Positions 18,107-25,770 of a stretch of 64,000 nt of DNA are shown here, piece after piece. How positions within the stretch are numbered: position 1 is the first letter of the stretch; each line of letters opens with the position of its first letter. The notes below the pieces were generated by a model, which did no database searches, was not told the DNA's origin, and saw nothing but the letters and a program-made list of their open reading frames with translations. The position numbers and the translations under genes are program-made. The stretch lies in NCBI RefSeq assembly GCF_001707885.1, contig NZ_MASS01000001.1, positions 124,001-188,000 on the forward strand, written 5' to 3'. Source of the stretch: Desulfosporosinus cupriresistens (GTDB lineage Bacteria; Bacillota; Desulfitobacteriia; Desulfitobacteriales; Desulfitobacteriaceae).

Positions 18107-18168
18107 ACTGTTACCTCCTCACCTTCTATAAATGAATGTCCACAAGTCTGTTCTCCATCTGTCTGATT

Positions 18169-19335
18169 TTACGGTTGAGTTAAATCAAGTTTCTTGAACC
18201 CTCCATAATCCTTAGCCATTTGTTCATAGACAGGTTTACCTAGGAGGAAACTGTAGATTTCCTTACTCTTTTTGACGGGATCGATATCCTGAAATTTATC
18301 CGGAAAAATCACCTTCCCGGCATAATAAGCGTCCGCCAAGGCCGTATCGATATTCGTGGTATAAAAGTTATACGGGATCTGTCCGTAAACCTGCCCGTTC
18401 TTGACCGCACGGAGTGACTGATAAAAAGCCGGGTTCTTCTGAGCATCGGCAAGCACCTTACTGTAGCCTCCTTCATCGATAAAGAGAATATCTGGATCCC
18501 AGCTCACGAGCTTCTCACATTCGATCATAAAACCTCCACTTTTTCCGGTCTCATCGGCGACATTCCGAGCCCCGATGTTCACAAACGGCGGATACTTAGC
18601 CTGAGTGCTTTCAATGCCCTGAGTTCCTTTCATCCCTAATGCTCCCACATAAACTTTAGGCTTCGCTGAGTCCGCAATGCCTTTTGTGCGCTCTGCCAAA
18701 TCCACCTGACTCTTCTTAACATAGTTGATGACTTCTTCTGCCCTCTGTTGTGTTCCGATAACCTTACCAAGCAGATCTAAGGAACGATAGACATCATCAT
18801 TGAACGTTGCCAATGGCCCATAACTCAAGACAACGACAGGAATCCCCGTCTTGTCCTGCAGCTTATCTGCCTTCGCCTTATCCACCAAGTACGACACAAA
18901 AATGACATCGGGTTTGACATTCAGCAACGCTTCTTCATCTGGTATGGTATCTATTCCGCCCTGCCCAATCGTCGGAAGAGCCTTAAGTTCCGGATAAGCA
19001 AACATATAGGGCCTTCCCGTCGGCACTTTCTTTTCCATATCCTCAATACCAACGACTCGGTCGGTACCCTTGGTGTACGCAACTAACCTCAACGCACCAG
19101 GCCCGATGGCCACAATCCGTTGAGCGGGAATTTTCACTTTCACCTCACGTCCCACTAGATCAGTCACTACTTTTACTTCAGAATTTAATGTACCCTGAGA
19201 ATTCCCGACAACTTGACCTGTCTCCGACTTGTTGCCTTCCTTTCCAGTTCGAACTGCAGAACAACCCGTCAAAGCCAGTCCTACGAGCAGCAAACTGAGA
19301 AGCCAAGCGCTTCCCTTCATGATCCGTCTATGCAT
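18169..19335 (-). CDS. Metal-chelate ABC transporter binding lipoprotein 2
   Basis: Binding protein of 388 residues, paralogue of the one at 15504. The lipoprotein signal ends in LALTGC. The shared core includes TDLVGREVKVKIPAQRIVAI and VKPDVIFVSYLVDKAKADKL. It has no permease or ATPase of its own next to it; a relic of an ATPase gene upstream (19647-19702) suggests that its original partners were lost, so it may now feed the permease at 14419. AAAGGGG precedes ATG 19335 by eight bases. Confidence 0.92.
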   Translation of the reverse strand: MHRRIMKGSAWLLSLLLVGLALTGCSAVRTGKEGNKSETGQVVGNSQGTLNSEVKVVTDLVGREVKVKIPAQRIVAIGPGALRLVAYTKGTDRVVGIEDMEKKVPTGRPYMFAYPELKALPTIGQGGIDTIPDEEALLNVKPDVIFVSYLVDKAKADKLQDKTGIPVVVLSYGPLATFNDDVYRSLDLLGKVIGTQQRAEEVINYVKKSQVDLAERTKGIADSAKPKVYVGALGMKGTQGIESTQAKYPPFVNIGARNVADETGKSGGFMIECEKLVSWDPDILFIDEGGYSKVLADAQKNPAFYQSLRAVKNGQVYGQIPYNFYTTNIDTALADAYYAGKVIFPDKFQDIDPVKKSKEIYSFLLGKPVYEQMAKDYGGFKKLDLTQP

Positions 19336-19378
19336 TTACATAACCCCTTTCCGTTTCCCATATTGATCTATCTGAAGA

Positions 19379-19471
19379 TTAACCCGCCAAATCATCATCC
19401 CTTGAGTAACCTTGAACCCACAACTCATCTTTCTCCCCACACTTCTGACACAACGCAGTGTTGTCAATCAT
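19379..19471 (-). CDS. Possible 30-residue CxxC peptide in the leader
   Basis: The frame reads MIDNTALCQKCGEKDELWVQ and ends ten residues later. It contains one CxxC pair like half a zinc ribbon. It lies between the leader RNA terminator and the lipoprotein gene. The nearest AAGGAAG is 13 bases upstream, too far for a good ribosome site. It could be a leader peptide, a relic or chance. Confidence 0.3.
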   Translation of the reverse strand: MIDNTALCQKCGEKDELWVQGYSRDDDLAG

Positions 19472-19499
19472 AAGATTGAAAAATCTTCCTTCTTTTAAA

Positions 19500-19590
19500 C
19501 AAAATAAAAAACCATGAAGTAGACTCTAACGAGTCAAACCTCCATGGTTTTTACAAACACCTTCATGGTCTTGCGCTGCAATATCATTTT
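19500..19590 (-). ncRNA. Leader RNA with intrinsic terminator, copy 2 (candidate riboswitch)
   Basis: Matches copy 1 at 11624-11710 almost base for base through GATATTGCAG, GCAAGACCATGAAGGT and CCATGGAGGTTTGACTCG, continuing to TTAGAGTC. The terminator arms are AACCATG and CATGGTT here, against GGCCATG and CATGGCC in copy 1, so pairing is kept while bases change. A T-rich tail follows. It precedes lipoprotein 2, the methyltransferase and FmdE. The ligand is unknown; a metal or metal cofactor would fit both gene sets. Confidence 0.72.
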
Positions 19591-19605
19591 TCAATTAATC
19601 TTAAT

Positions 19606-19630
19606 GTTCTACAATCCTTCGCAAATTCCT
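19606..19630 (-). promoter_or_regulatory. Sigma-H-like promoter before leader RNA copy 2
   Basis: AGGAATT, 13-base spacer, AGAAC. Same layout as at 11721-11745, with a weaker -10 (AGAAC in place of CGAAT). Confidence 0.45.
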
Positions 19631-19646
19631 GCTAAATTGTTCCTCG

Positions 19647-19702
19647 TTATGAAATAAAATATTTCTCACTGGGGATCACGACAGTCAGTCCGTTGGCCAG
19701 GT
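19647..19702 (-). pseudogene. Relic of a FepC-type ATPase gene (3' end)
   Basis: The reverse strand reads LANGLTVVIPSEKYFIS and stops. Its DNA shares ACTGTCGTGATCCCCAG and then GAAATATTT with the 3' end of the ATPase gene at 13670, allowing a small shift. The rest of the gene is absent. It indicates that a second ABC cassette of the same kind once lay upstream of lipoprotein 2. Confidence 0.45.
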
Positions 19703-19942
19703 CATTCCTCAGTGAAGACCAATCACCTCGGTCTGGCACGGACCTGCAGTATTTTACCCAAAAATCTGATTCGTTGGGAGTTGGTGGAAAAGGTTTTTTT
19801 ACAGTCAATGTCCATTGGGCTTGAGTGTCCGGTTATTCTCACATACCCAAAGGACACCCGACTTGCTCATCCCGTACTGCTCTTTATGGGAGTTATTCGT
19901 AATGTACTGTCTGTCTAGTATACGAGGGTTTCTGACTAGTAC
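19703..19942. other. No recognisable gene
   Basis: Between the ATPase relic and the terminator I see no reading frame with a ribosome site and family support on either strand. A 68-codon plus-strand frame exists but has no recognisable features. Confidence 0.5.
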
Positions 19943-19992
19943 AAAAAAAGAAACGCACTCCTAACGTTGAAATCAGCGTAGGAGGGCATTTC
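19943..19992 (-). terminator. Intrinsic terminator after the CopZ-like gene
   Basis: GAAATGCCCTCCTA and TAGGAGTGCGTTTC pair with two mismatched positions, followed by seven T on the minus strand. It lies just beyond the TAA at 20018, which fits the extended reading frame of the CopZ-like gene. Confidence 0.75.
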
Positions 19993-20017
19993 TTGCATGC
20001 CTATATAACAAAATAAC

Positions 20018-20473
20018 TTACTCTCTCATAGCAAGACCTTTGGCAATCACCGATTGCACTACAGAGGAACATCAGCCACCGGCAGGATTTTTAGTCAAAC
20101 ATTCACGTCCGGTATTGGCCCCTGTATGCTTCTTAATATCATCCAAAGTAGAGCAGCACTTGGCTATAGCGACATGATAGAAGATTTCTTCTTCCGTGAC
20201 ATTTGCACAATAACAAATGGGAACAGGGGGCGGGACATTCTTAAACCAAATCTTGCTAATCAATTGTTCTTGAAGTATTGTTTTCTTCCCGTCCTGAGAA
20301 TAATAGGAAACCTTACAATCGGGAGTTTTACATAGAAATAACTGTTCTCCTTCAATCTCAATACCAGGTTGTACCTGATGTTCAACTGTTACCTTACGTA
20401 CTTTCTGACCGATCCCGTTACAAACAGGGCAGGCCGAAATTACTTTTGAATTTGTGGAAAGCTCAAGCATCAT
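20018..20473 (-). CDS. CopZ-like iron-sulfur/zinc protein with in-frame UGA (probable selenoprotein)
   Basis: Protein of 151 residues if UGA at 20074-20072 is read as selenocysteine (Sec134). The zinc part has CPVC at 15-18 plus Cys48 and Cys53. The BFD-like [2Fe-2S] part has ICYCANVT (Cys87, Cys89), then CCSTLDDIKKHTGANTGREC. The family normally continues NPxGxCC followed by VQ; here the DNA gives NPAGG, UGA, CSSVVQSVIAKG, so UGA sits at the first Cys of that pair. A stem GCAATC/GATTGC with loop GGT at 20043-20057 follows 14 bases after the UGA. Stopping at UGA would remove the last cluster ligand. ATG 20473 follows GGAAGGG. Confidence 0.75.
20043..20057 (-). promoter_or_regulatory. SECIS-like hairpin, CopZ-like gene
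   Basis: Six-base-pair stem with a GGU loop, starting 15 bases after the UGA. Position and G-containing small loop fit bacterial SECIS elements bound by SelB. Confidence 0.6.
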
Positions 20474-20562
20474 GTGGTATAAACCCTTCCTTTCACTCCT
20501 GTAAGCTTTCAATGATTAGATAATCATCAATTGGCCCTTCGTCAGAGCATGGATAATTGGTT

Positions 20563-21714
20563 TTATTTTAACTCTTCGTCCTGAACGTATTTTATTTTAA
20601 GCAATAAGGCAGTTTCTGCCTTGGCCGATTCTCTGCCTAAATAAGCAGCATGGTCGAGTCTGGAAAGCAAGCCCCGTTTGATAGCGGTATTGACAATGTC
20701 AGATGCTTTGTCTCCCCGAATAACTTCATTGAGAACATGGTCATTCGTGTAATGTTCACAAACAACCTTTTTGCTATCTGAATCAATTAAAACTAAGAAA
20801 AAACCTTCCGGATCAGGTTCCCACTTTGTTGTCTTTTCGGCTTCAACCGTTTTCGGCAAATGCACTTTCGGGGGAATTATTAATTCCAAACCTTCCGTTT
20901 GAGCATTACAGGTGTTGATGACTTCCTTCAAACGGTTAATATCGTTTGTCCCAATCTCATCAATAACCGTAACATAACTATTAAAGGCATTGAGTTCCTC
21001 TTGAGATAAATTCTTTAGAATTGGACGGGGGCCGACGGCTCCTATAATTTGCCGTTGTTCACCAATACCCTTGGATTTAAGGGCTAGAACGGCTTGACCA
21101 GCTTTATGACCTCGGGAATCTTTACCACAAAGAATTAAGTAACGAATGCTTGGATTCGTTACAATATTCCTTATTAAACGTTCGATGCCTAGATTTTCTG
21201 TTGTCAGTGTGCCAACAATAGCAACTTGTTCCAGAAGCCCTACATCTTTAATTTCCTCCAATAGGTCAAAATCAGTTAAGGTACAAACTGCTACCTTGGA
21301 ATTCTGTCTTCCTACCTGATAATTGCCCTCAACAACCGGCCATTTTTTAATAGTTTGCTTTATTGGCTCGGGCTCACATGAATGCCCACAACCACAGGAA
21401 GAACCAAGCATATTAAACAATCCTTGCTCCTGAACAAGGGTACTAATACCACTTATCAATTTGCTAAATTGGTTATAGGGTTCGATAGGTAGGCAGGTTT
21501 CACACCCGAGACATAGGTGTCGATTTATATTACCAGCTTCAAACCACTCTAACATTTCTTCACGTACGTCCTTGGCATTTGAACCGTCTATATCTTCAAG
21601 GTCTCCCATTATAGCTTCGAGAGTATCCAGCAAACACTCGCATGAACTGCATTTCTTAATCTGTCGAATCTCGTTTAGCTGCTCCCAAGCTTTAGTGATT
21701 TCATCTTCAAACAT
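20563..21714 (-). CDS. MtrA-like corrinoid protein with N-terminal Cys clusters and C-terminal DUF4346-like domain
   Basis: Protein of 383 residues. Residues 1-115 are Cys-rich (CSSCEC at 22-27, CLGCETC at 68-74, CGCGHSC at 107-113) and may bind metal clusters. Residues 125-275 resemble subunit A of tetrahydromethanopterin S-methyltransferase: WPVVEGNYQVG, VAVCTL and GKDSRGHKAGQ, whose His203 matches the region that binds the corrinoid, then IIGAVGPRPILKNL. Residues 298-383 look like DUF4346. It lies next to a core methionine synthase, so I infer that it is a methyl-corrinoid donor in methionine formation, not an energy-conserving enzyme. Confidence 0.75.
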   Translation of the reverse strand: MFEDEITKAWEQLNEIRQIKKCSSCECLLDTLEAIMGDLEDIDGSNAKDVREEMLEWFEAGNINRHLCLGCETCLPIEPYNQFSKLISGISTLVQEQGLFNMLGSSCGCGHSCEPEPIKQTIKKWPVVEGNYQVGRQNSKVAVCTLTDFDLLEEIKDVGLLEQVAIVGTLTTENLGIERLIRNIVTNPSIRYLILCGKDSRGHKAGQAVLALKSKGIGEQRQIIGAVGPRPILKNLSQEELNAFNSYVTVIDEIGTNDINRLKEVINTCNAQTEGLELIIPPKVHLPKTVEAEKTTKWEPDPEGFFLVLIDSDSKKVVCEHYTNDHVLNEVIRGDKASDIVNTAIKRGLLSRLDHAAYLGRESAKAETALLLKIKYVQDEELK

Positions 21715-21804
21715 TCAGACCACTCCCTGTTATCCCTCTACACTTAATTTTACTATTATCCTACCAATCAGGGGAATCGTTCTACAGATAATTCAGCACT
21801 TGAC

Positions 21805-22869
21805 TCAAAGTACGTGCTGATATTTGAGGGATATTTCTTGCGTAAGACTGTAGACTTTTTTTGCAGTATCGATGTTGAGAGTTCCTACTCCACAGCTTGG
21901 GGTAATCATAATCTGTCTGGTCAGGGCATTTCTGTCTATCCCTTTGCCAACTAACGTATCAATCTGAGCATTAAGCACTTGACTTAATTGGTCTGAATTG
22001 TAAGCTAAAACTTTTTCAGATGTGGGAACTATTCCCCATGCCAAAACTCCCTCTCTTTGCAGGAAATTTTGTATCTGTTCGGGATACAAGGATAAGGTTG
22101 TGAAATACTCAAAGGCATCGAAGTTTAATATATCAATCCTAGATTCGAGCAGCATTCCCCAATCGGTACTTGCACAAACGTGTATCCCCGCACTACCACC
22201 GGCAGAATGAATCGTATCGACGATAATGTTAAGTTCATCAATGATTTCCTGTTTGTTTAGAGTTATATGTGTGGACTGACCGTAAGCATAAAGACCAGGT
22301 TCATCAATGAAAATTACGACTGGTATGCCGAATCTGCTTAAGGTCTCAACTTGCCATCTGGCTTGCAAGGCTATGGTTTTAACAACAATATCCCGTAGTT
22401 CCTCATCGTAGTACGACGACCTTTTATTTTGGTCTGTGAGTTGCAGCCCCAAAGTGATTGGGCCGGTAACCTGACCCTTGATATATTTAGCATTATGGAA
22501 ACCACCGTTAGACAATTCATCGACAAATGCCCAGAATCCCTTGGCATATTCATTAGGTAAGCCAAAGTGACTTAATGCTTCGTCATCACCTTCGGATATT
22601 CTCAAATACAAATCGTAAAACTCAGTAAGCCGGTCTAGCCAATCTAATTGCCGGACGAAAATGGGTGCACTACCAGACTCTTTATCCACCAGACCAAGCC
22701 GGACGAGTGGGGCAATGTATTGGCCGATTAACCCTTCAGAAGTATTGTTGCTTGGTAGCTGTGGCCAATGAGGCATGTCCGGGAAGAACTGTTTTACCGT
22801 TTGAACAGCCTCAACCGGGTCGGTATGCGGTAAGCTGCCAATCCCAGTTGCTATAAATGGAGGTATCAA
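21805..22869 (-). CDS. Core methionine synthase / MetE C-terminal-like methyltransferase
   Basis: Protein of 354 residues related to the C-terminal half of cobalamin-independent methionine synthase. It starts with ATGIGSLPHTDPVEAV. The zinc-site His and Cys are in AGIHVCASTDWG and the last Cys in MITPSCGVGTLN. It lacks the N-terminal half that binds methyltetrahydrofolate. Such short forms (Mes enzymes) take the methyl group from a methyl-corrinoid, which fits the MtrA-like gene 90 bp downstream. Start is TTG 22869 with AAGGTGA six bases upstream. Confidence 0.82.
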   Translation of the reverse strand: MIPPFIATGIGSLPHTDPVEAVQTVKQFFPDMPHWPQLPSNNTSEGLIGQYIAPLVRLGLVDKESGSAPIFVRQLDWLDRLTEFYDLYLRISEGDDEALSHFGLPNEYAKGFWAFVDELSNGGFHNAKYIKGQVTGPITLGLQLTDQNKRSSYYDEELRDIVVKTIALQARWQVETLSRFGIPVVIFIDEPGLYAYGQSTHITLNKQEIIDELNIIVDTIHSAGGSAGIHVCASTDWGMLLESRIDILNFDAFEYFTTLSLYPEQIQNFLQREGVLAWGIVPTSEKVLAYNSDQLSQVLNAQIDTLVGKGIDRNALTRQIMITPSCGVGTLNIDTAKKVYSLTQEISLKYQHVL

Positions 22870-22904
22870 GTCAGTTCACCTTCCTAACTTAACTCTTGCT
22901 GATT

Positions 22905-22929
22905 AAAAAGGCATCCCAATTGGATGCCC
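22905..22929 (-). terminator. Intrinsic terminator after the DUF5714-AhpD gene
   Basis: GGCATCC and GGATGCC form a seven-pair stem around AATTG, followed by five T on the minus strand. A second hairpin (CCTGTTT/AAACAGG) lies just before it. It separates the regulator/DUF5714-AhpD unit from the methionine synthase gene. Confidence 0.75.
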
Positions 22930-22972
22930 GGTCAAAACTACCCTGTTTACCCGAAACAGGAATTTAGACAGT

Positions 22973-24100
22973 TCAGGTCTTACATTCGGTGGGTTGCTCC
23001 TCTTTCGTTTCCAGTCGGGAGGGTTCACTATTAGTAGAGTGAATTTTGTCGGCTAATGCTCTAATCTTTGTTGCACCCACCGTCATAGCAATAGCTATCG
23101 TTTCGTTTAATTCATCTTCCGGGATGTTTAGTTCCTTTGCAACTGCAAAGCAATACTGAGTTCAGGGTTCACAACCTGCTGCCAGGGAAGCTGACAGGGC
23201 AATTAAATGTTTGGTTTTCCTGTCAATAACCCCTTCATTGTACACTGACGAAAAGAACTCATCATATTTCTTTAGCATACCTTTTTCCCCTCTCTCTACT
23301 ACAGTAGTGTCCTTGCCAAAATAGGAACACTTTTCTTTCCGGCACCCGTGAGGATGTCGTTCAACGTGTTTACAAATTATGTTCTCACTGACTATTGGCA
23401 GGGAAACACTTAGATGTTCTTTCACCAATTTTACTGCCTCGGTCAATGATTTTCGAACGAAGTTCTTACAACAGCAAGGCCCTGTTTCGTTAGCAATAGT
23501 GTTAACCATCTTGGCCACAACTCTCATGGTAGTTGCCGTTTCCTGGTCTTTAGGACAGGCTGCTCCCAAGATAACGCTAAAGCATGCGCCTATGGCTACC
23601 GCAATCCCACATACCCCTGTCAGACCACAGTATCCGCCAACAGCTTGCCTTACCGTTCGGTTTAGCACCTCCAGAACCTGATCATCCGTTACTATAATAG
23701 TACCTTCGTTCCTAATGGCCGCGATCAAGGCTCCAGCCGCTAGCCAAGCGTTTTCACAGCCAAGCATGGGAACTTGGTCGTCATATCCCATAAGTGTTTC
23801 AGCAATTTCCAACGGGTTTTTAGACTTATTATCAAGTACATAGGCTTTGACTAAGTCGAAAACCCCTTTTCCGTGGCACTCATCACAAACATAATGACCA
23901 TTAGAGCAACAGATGTTTGCTATCTCCTGTTTGCCACACTGGGCACAAGTCAGTGCTTTGCCTTGATCAAAGTACTCCAGTGGATTCCCGCAAATTTTAC
24001 AGTGTTCGGTGTTTCCGTCTAAGTGCTGACCAGCACTAGATGAAGTGCCTCAGCAGTCACTAGCGCTAGGTAGAACCACGCTATTTATCATCTCGAACAT
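22973..24100 (-). CDS. DUF5714-AhpD fusion with two in-frame UGA codons (probable double selenoprotein)
   Basis: One continuous frame of 375 residues if two UGAs are read as selenocysteine. ATG 24100 has GAGAGGAG seven bases upstream. Residues 14-19 read SDCUGT with Sec17 next to Cys16; homologues that I recall have CC here. Zinc pairs CKICG, CAQCG, CSNGHYVCDECH follow, then the DUF5714 core (QAVGGYCGLTGVCGIAVAIG, ETGPCCCKNF). The C-terminal part is an AhpD/carboxymuconolactone decarboxylase-type domain: HLIALSASLAAGCEP, UGA (Sec313), TQYCFAVAKEL, giving CxxU in place of the redox CxxC. Each UGA is followed by a six-pair hairpin. A thiol/selenol redox role is inferred. Confidence 0.78.
23135..23150 (-). 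promoter_or_regulatory. SECIS-like hairpin after the AhpD-domain UGA
   Basis: CTTTGC/GCAAAG stem with AGTT loop, starting 12 bases after UGA 23164-23162. G is the second loop base. Confidence 0.55.
24022..24037 (-). promoter_or_regulatory. SECIS-like hairpin after the N-terminal UGA
   Basis: AGTGCT/AGCACT stem with loop GGTC, starting 13 bases after UGA 24052-24050. The GGUC loop matches the GGUCU core of the E. coli fdhF SECIS loop. Confidence 0.65.
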
Positions 24101-24440
24101 AAGGAAACTCCTCTCCCGTTTGATTGTTTTGTAAATCAGACAAGTTGTTAGCTTTGACCTGAGTTTTATTTTGAATGAAATCTTTTGATTGTGAGATGAT
24201 CTTCCAGATCACGTCGTCGGTAATTCAATAGAAGGCAAAACTAGCTCGATTTTCCACACGGGCTATCCCGGTGTTTTTGAGTACTTTTAGATGGTGAGAA
24301 GTCAGTGGCTGAGATAGACCCGCCGCCTTAGCGATTTCGTTGACGCTTTTACATTCTTTAGATAATACCTCAATGATGCGGAGGCGGTTTACATCGGCCA
24401 AAGCCTTAAACAATTGCTGGATGTCCGTATATAATTCCAT
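24081..24440 (-). CDS. ArsR/SmtB family regulator with in-frame UGA (probable selenoprotein)
   Basis: Winged-helix repressor of 119 residues if UGA at 24227-24225 is read as Sec72. The first 71 residues are a classic ArsR core: IQQLFKALADVNRLRIIEVL, then helix-turn-helix CKSVNEIAKAAGLSQPLTSH followed by HLKVLKNTGIARVE. It would stop at SFAFY, right inside the beta-wing, but after UGA the frame continues ITDDVIWKIISQSKDFIQN, the expected C-terminal dimerisation helix. A 6-7 pair hairpin with loop GGA starts 14 bases after the UGA. The full frame overlaps the next gene start by 20 bases. It could sense a metalloid or redox state through Sec72; that is inference. Confidence 0.72.
24197..24211 (-). 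promoter_or_regulatory. SECIS-like hairpin, ArsR gene
   Basis: TGATCT/AGATCA stem with loop GGA, 14 bases after the UGA; one further T-A and one G-U pair extend it. Confidence 0.55.
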
Positions 24441-24464
24441 CTTTTCACCTCTTGTTCTACAACT

Positions 24465-24493
24465 AAGATAACATAAATACGCCTTTATATCAA
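24465..24493 (-). promoter_or_regulatory. Promoter of the ArsR/DUF5714-AhpD unit
   Basis: TTGATA, 17-base spacer, TATCTT, located 25 bp before the ATG of the ArsR gene. AT-rich flanks could hold the repressor's own operator, but I see no clean dyad. Confidence 0.6.
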
Positions 24494-24741
24494 TGGTAGT
24501 TTATATGGTAGGCAATAGAGCAGCTTTCTTCGCTTGGTTTGTCATGTTAGAGTCATTCATGTTTCCTGAAATTTGAGGATTCTTTGTTTACACCACATTG
24601 TGAGATTGCAGCCGTTTTATGGCTCTTTTTACAGTGCGTTTCGCCATTGGTGTCTAGCTGTAAGCTTTGTTAGGCCTAAATTTGCTGAACACCAAAGAAA
24701 ATTAGTCTAATTCCGAACATAGCAAAAGCTACAACTAATTC
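24494..24741. other. No gene; boundary zone between chromosome and conjugative element
   Basis: No supported reading frame. The left attachment site should lie in or near this stretch, since chromosomal-type genes end here and element genes begin, but I found no repeat that would define it. Confidence 0.4.
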
Positions 24742-25770
24742 TCAACCAAACTTATATATTATAATGAACCTCTTTACCATCGGCAGATAGATATGTCCGT
24801 TAATATTGTTTTCAAACAGGTCATGGGAGGATTCTGCTATCAGAATCTCCTTGTTTAACGATTCCCTGCAAAATTCCTGCAAAGGCTTCGGCACACACAA
24901 ACCCAATTTATAAATGTCCATATCCTTACAAGCATTTAACACTTGCAGATAGTCTTTTGCCTCATGGGGCAGGATGCTTCCACAGAGCAGACGGATGTCC
25001 GCCTCCCTGAATATTGTGGTTGGTTCTTTGAACTCCCCGCAGTCGTAGATAACAAAGTTGTAGTCCTTATCCAGCTCATTGGTAAAATAGCAGTCAACAC
25101 CGCCGACAGGATAGGCTTCTCCGTCTTTTTCCGCATCATAGATATTTACGATCCAGTTCAAATGCCGGTTGGTATTGGTCTCCACATAGCAGGCGGAAGC
25201 CCCTCTTGCAATGAGCCAGGCCGCCAGATTAAAGGCGGTGACGGTAACGCCACTGCGCCGCTGTGTGCCGGCAATGGCAATCTTCACATTTCGGCTGTTC
25301 CACTTGTATTTGACTATCTCTTTCGGCTTCGGGGCTTCTTCAAAGGCAGTATCCTGCTTAAAGCTTTCAGATGACCGCTTATACCTCTGCATACCACCAT
25401 CCTCCGAAAGACACTCGGCAAGCTCATCCCTGATGCCGTCCATGCTGTCGGCGGTTACAATATCCGTTACCCCGATATCCACCAGCCTGCCGATATAGGC
25501 GTCTGCATTTACCATATCCGAAAGGATGGGGATGATTCTCATATTCAGCATCATTTGCATGGATTGGAGGGCAACGATGAAATCATCAAGCTGTTCCTCT
25601 ATACAGGAAATATCCACAAGGAAATACTTGCAGCCTATATAATTCCTCATGTCCTTTGCGGCAAAAAGCTTCAAGGAAAACCTACCGATGAGCTTCTTTA
25701 TCACAAGCTCCTGCCCCTCCATAAAGTCGGTCAGTCCGCTTTTCCCATTACTCGAAAGATACAGCAGCAA
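24742..25770 (-). CDS. CpaE/TadZ-like ATPase of the conjugative element
   Basis: Protein of 342 residues. The first ~150 residues look like a degenerate receiver-type domain; a ParA/MinD-type P-loop domain follows with the deviant Walker A AGTQRRSGVTVTAFNLA and NFVIYDCGEF as Walker B. In Tad pili such proteins place the machine at the membrane. TTG 25770 follows GGAGGTG and overlaps the small gene upstream. The C-terminus (MVKRFIIIYKFG) ends at a TGA with no SECIS-like hairpin. Last gene of the element on this side. Confidence 0.75.
   Translation of the reverse strand: MLLYLSSNGKSGLTDFMEGQELVIKKLIGRFSLKLFAAKDMRNYIGCKYFLVDISCIEEQLDDFIVALQSMQMMLNMRIIPILSDMVNADAYIGRLVDIGVTDIVTADSMDGIRDELAECLSEDGGMQRYKRSSESFKQDTAFEEAPKPKEIVKYKWNSRNVKIAIAGTQRRSGVTVTAFNLAAWLIARGASACYVETNTNRHLNWIVNIYDAEKDGEAYPVGGVDCYFTNELDKDYNFVIYDCGEFKEPTTIFREADIRLLCGSILPHEAKDYLQVLNACKDMDIYKLGLCVPKPLQEFCRESLNKEILIAESSHDLFENNINGHIYLPMVKRFIIIYKFG

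Noticed and set aside
19712..19918. 68-codon plus-strand frame.
   Set aside because: No ribosome site and no family features; overlaps the ATPase relic on the other strand.
21780..21810. TGA end of the core methionine synthase as selenocysteine.
   Set aside because: Only three codons follow before the next TGA, no hairpin, and all zinc ligands are already present.
24700..24790. Read-through of the TGA that ends the CpaE-like gene (continues ELVVAFAMFGIRLIFFG).
   Set aside because: No SECIS-like hairpin at the right distance and the family does not require more sequence; the hydrophobic stretch is probably chance or a join at the element boundary.
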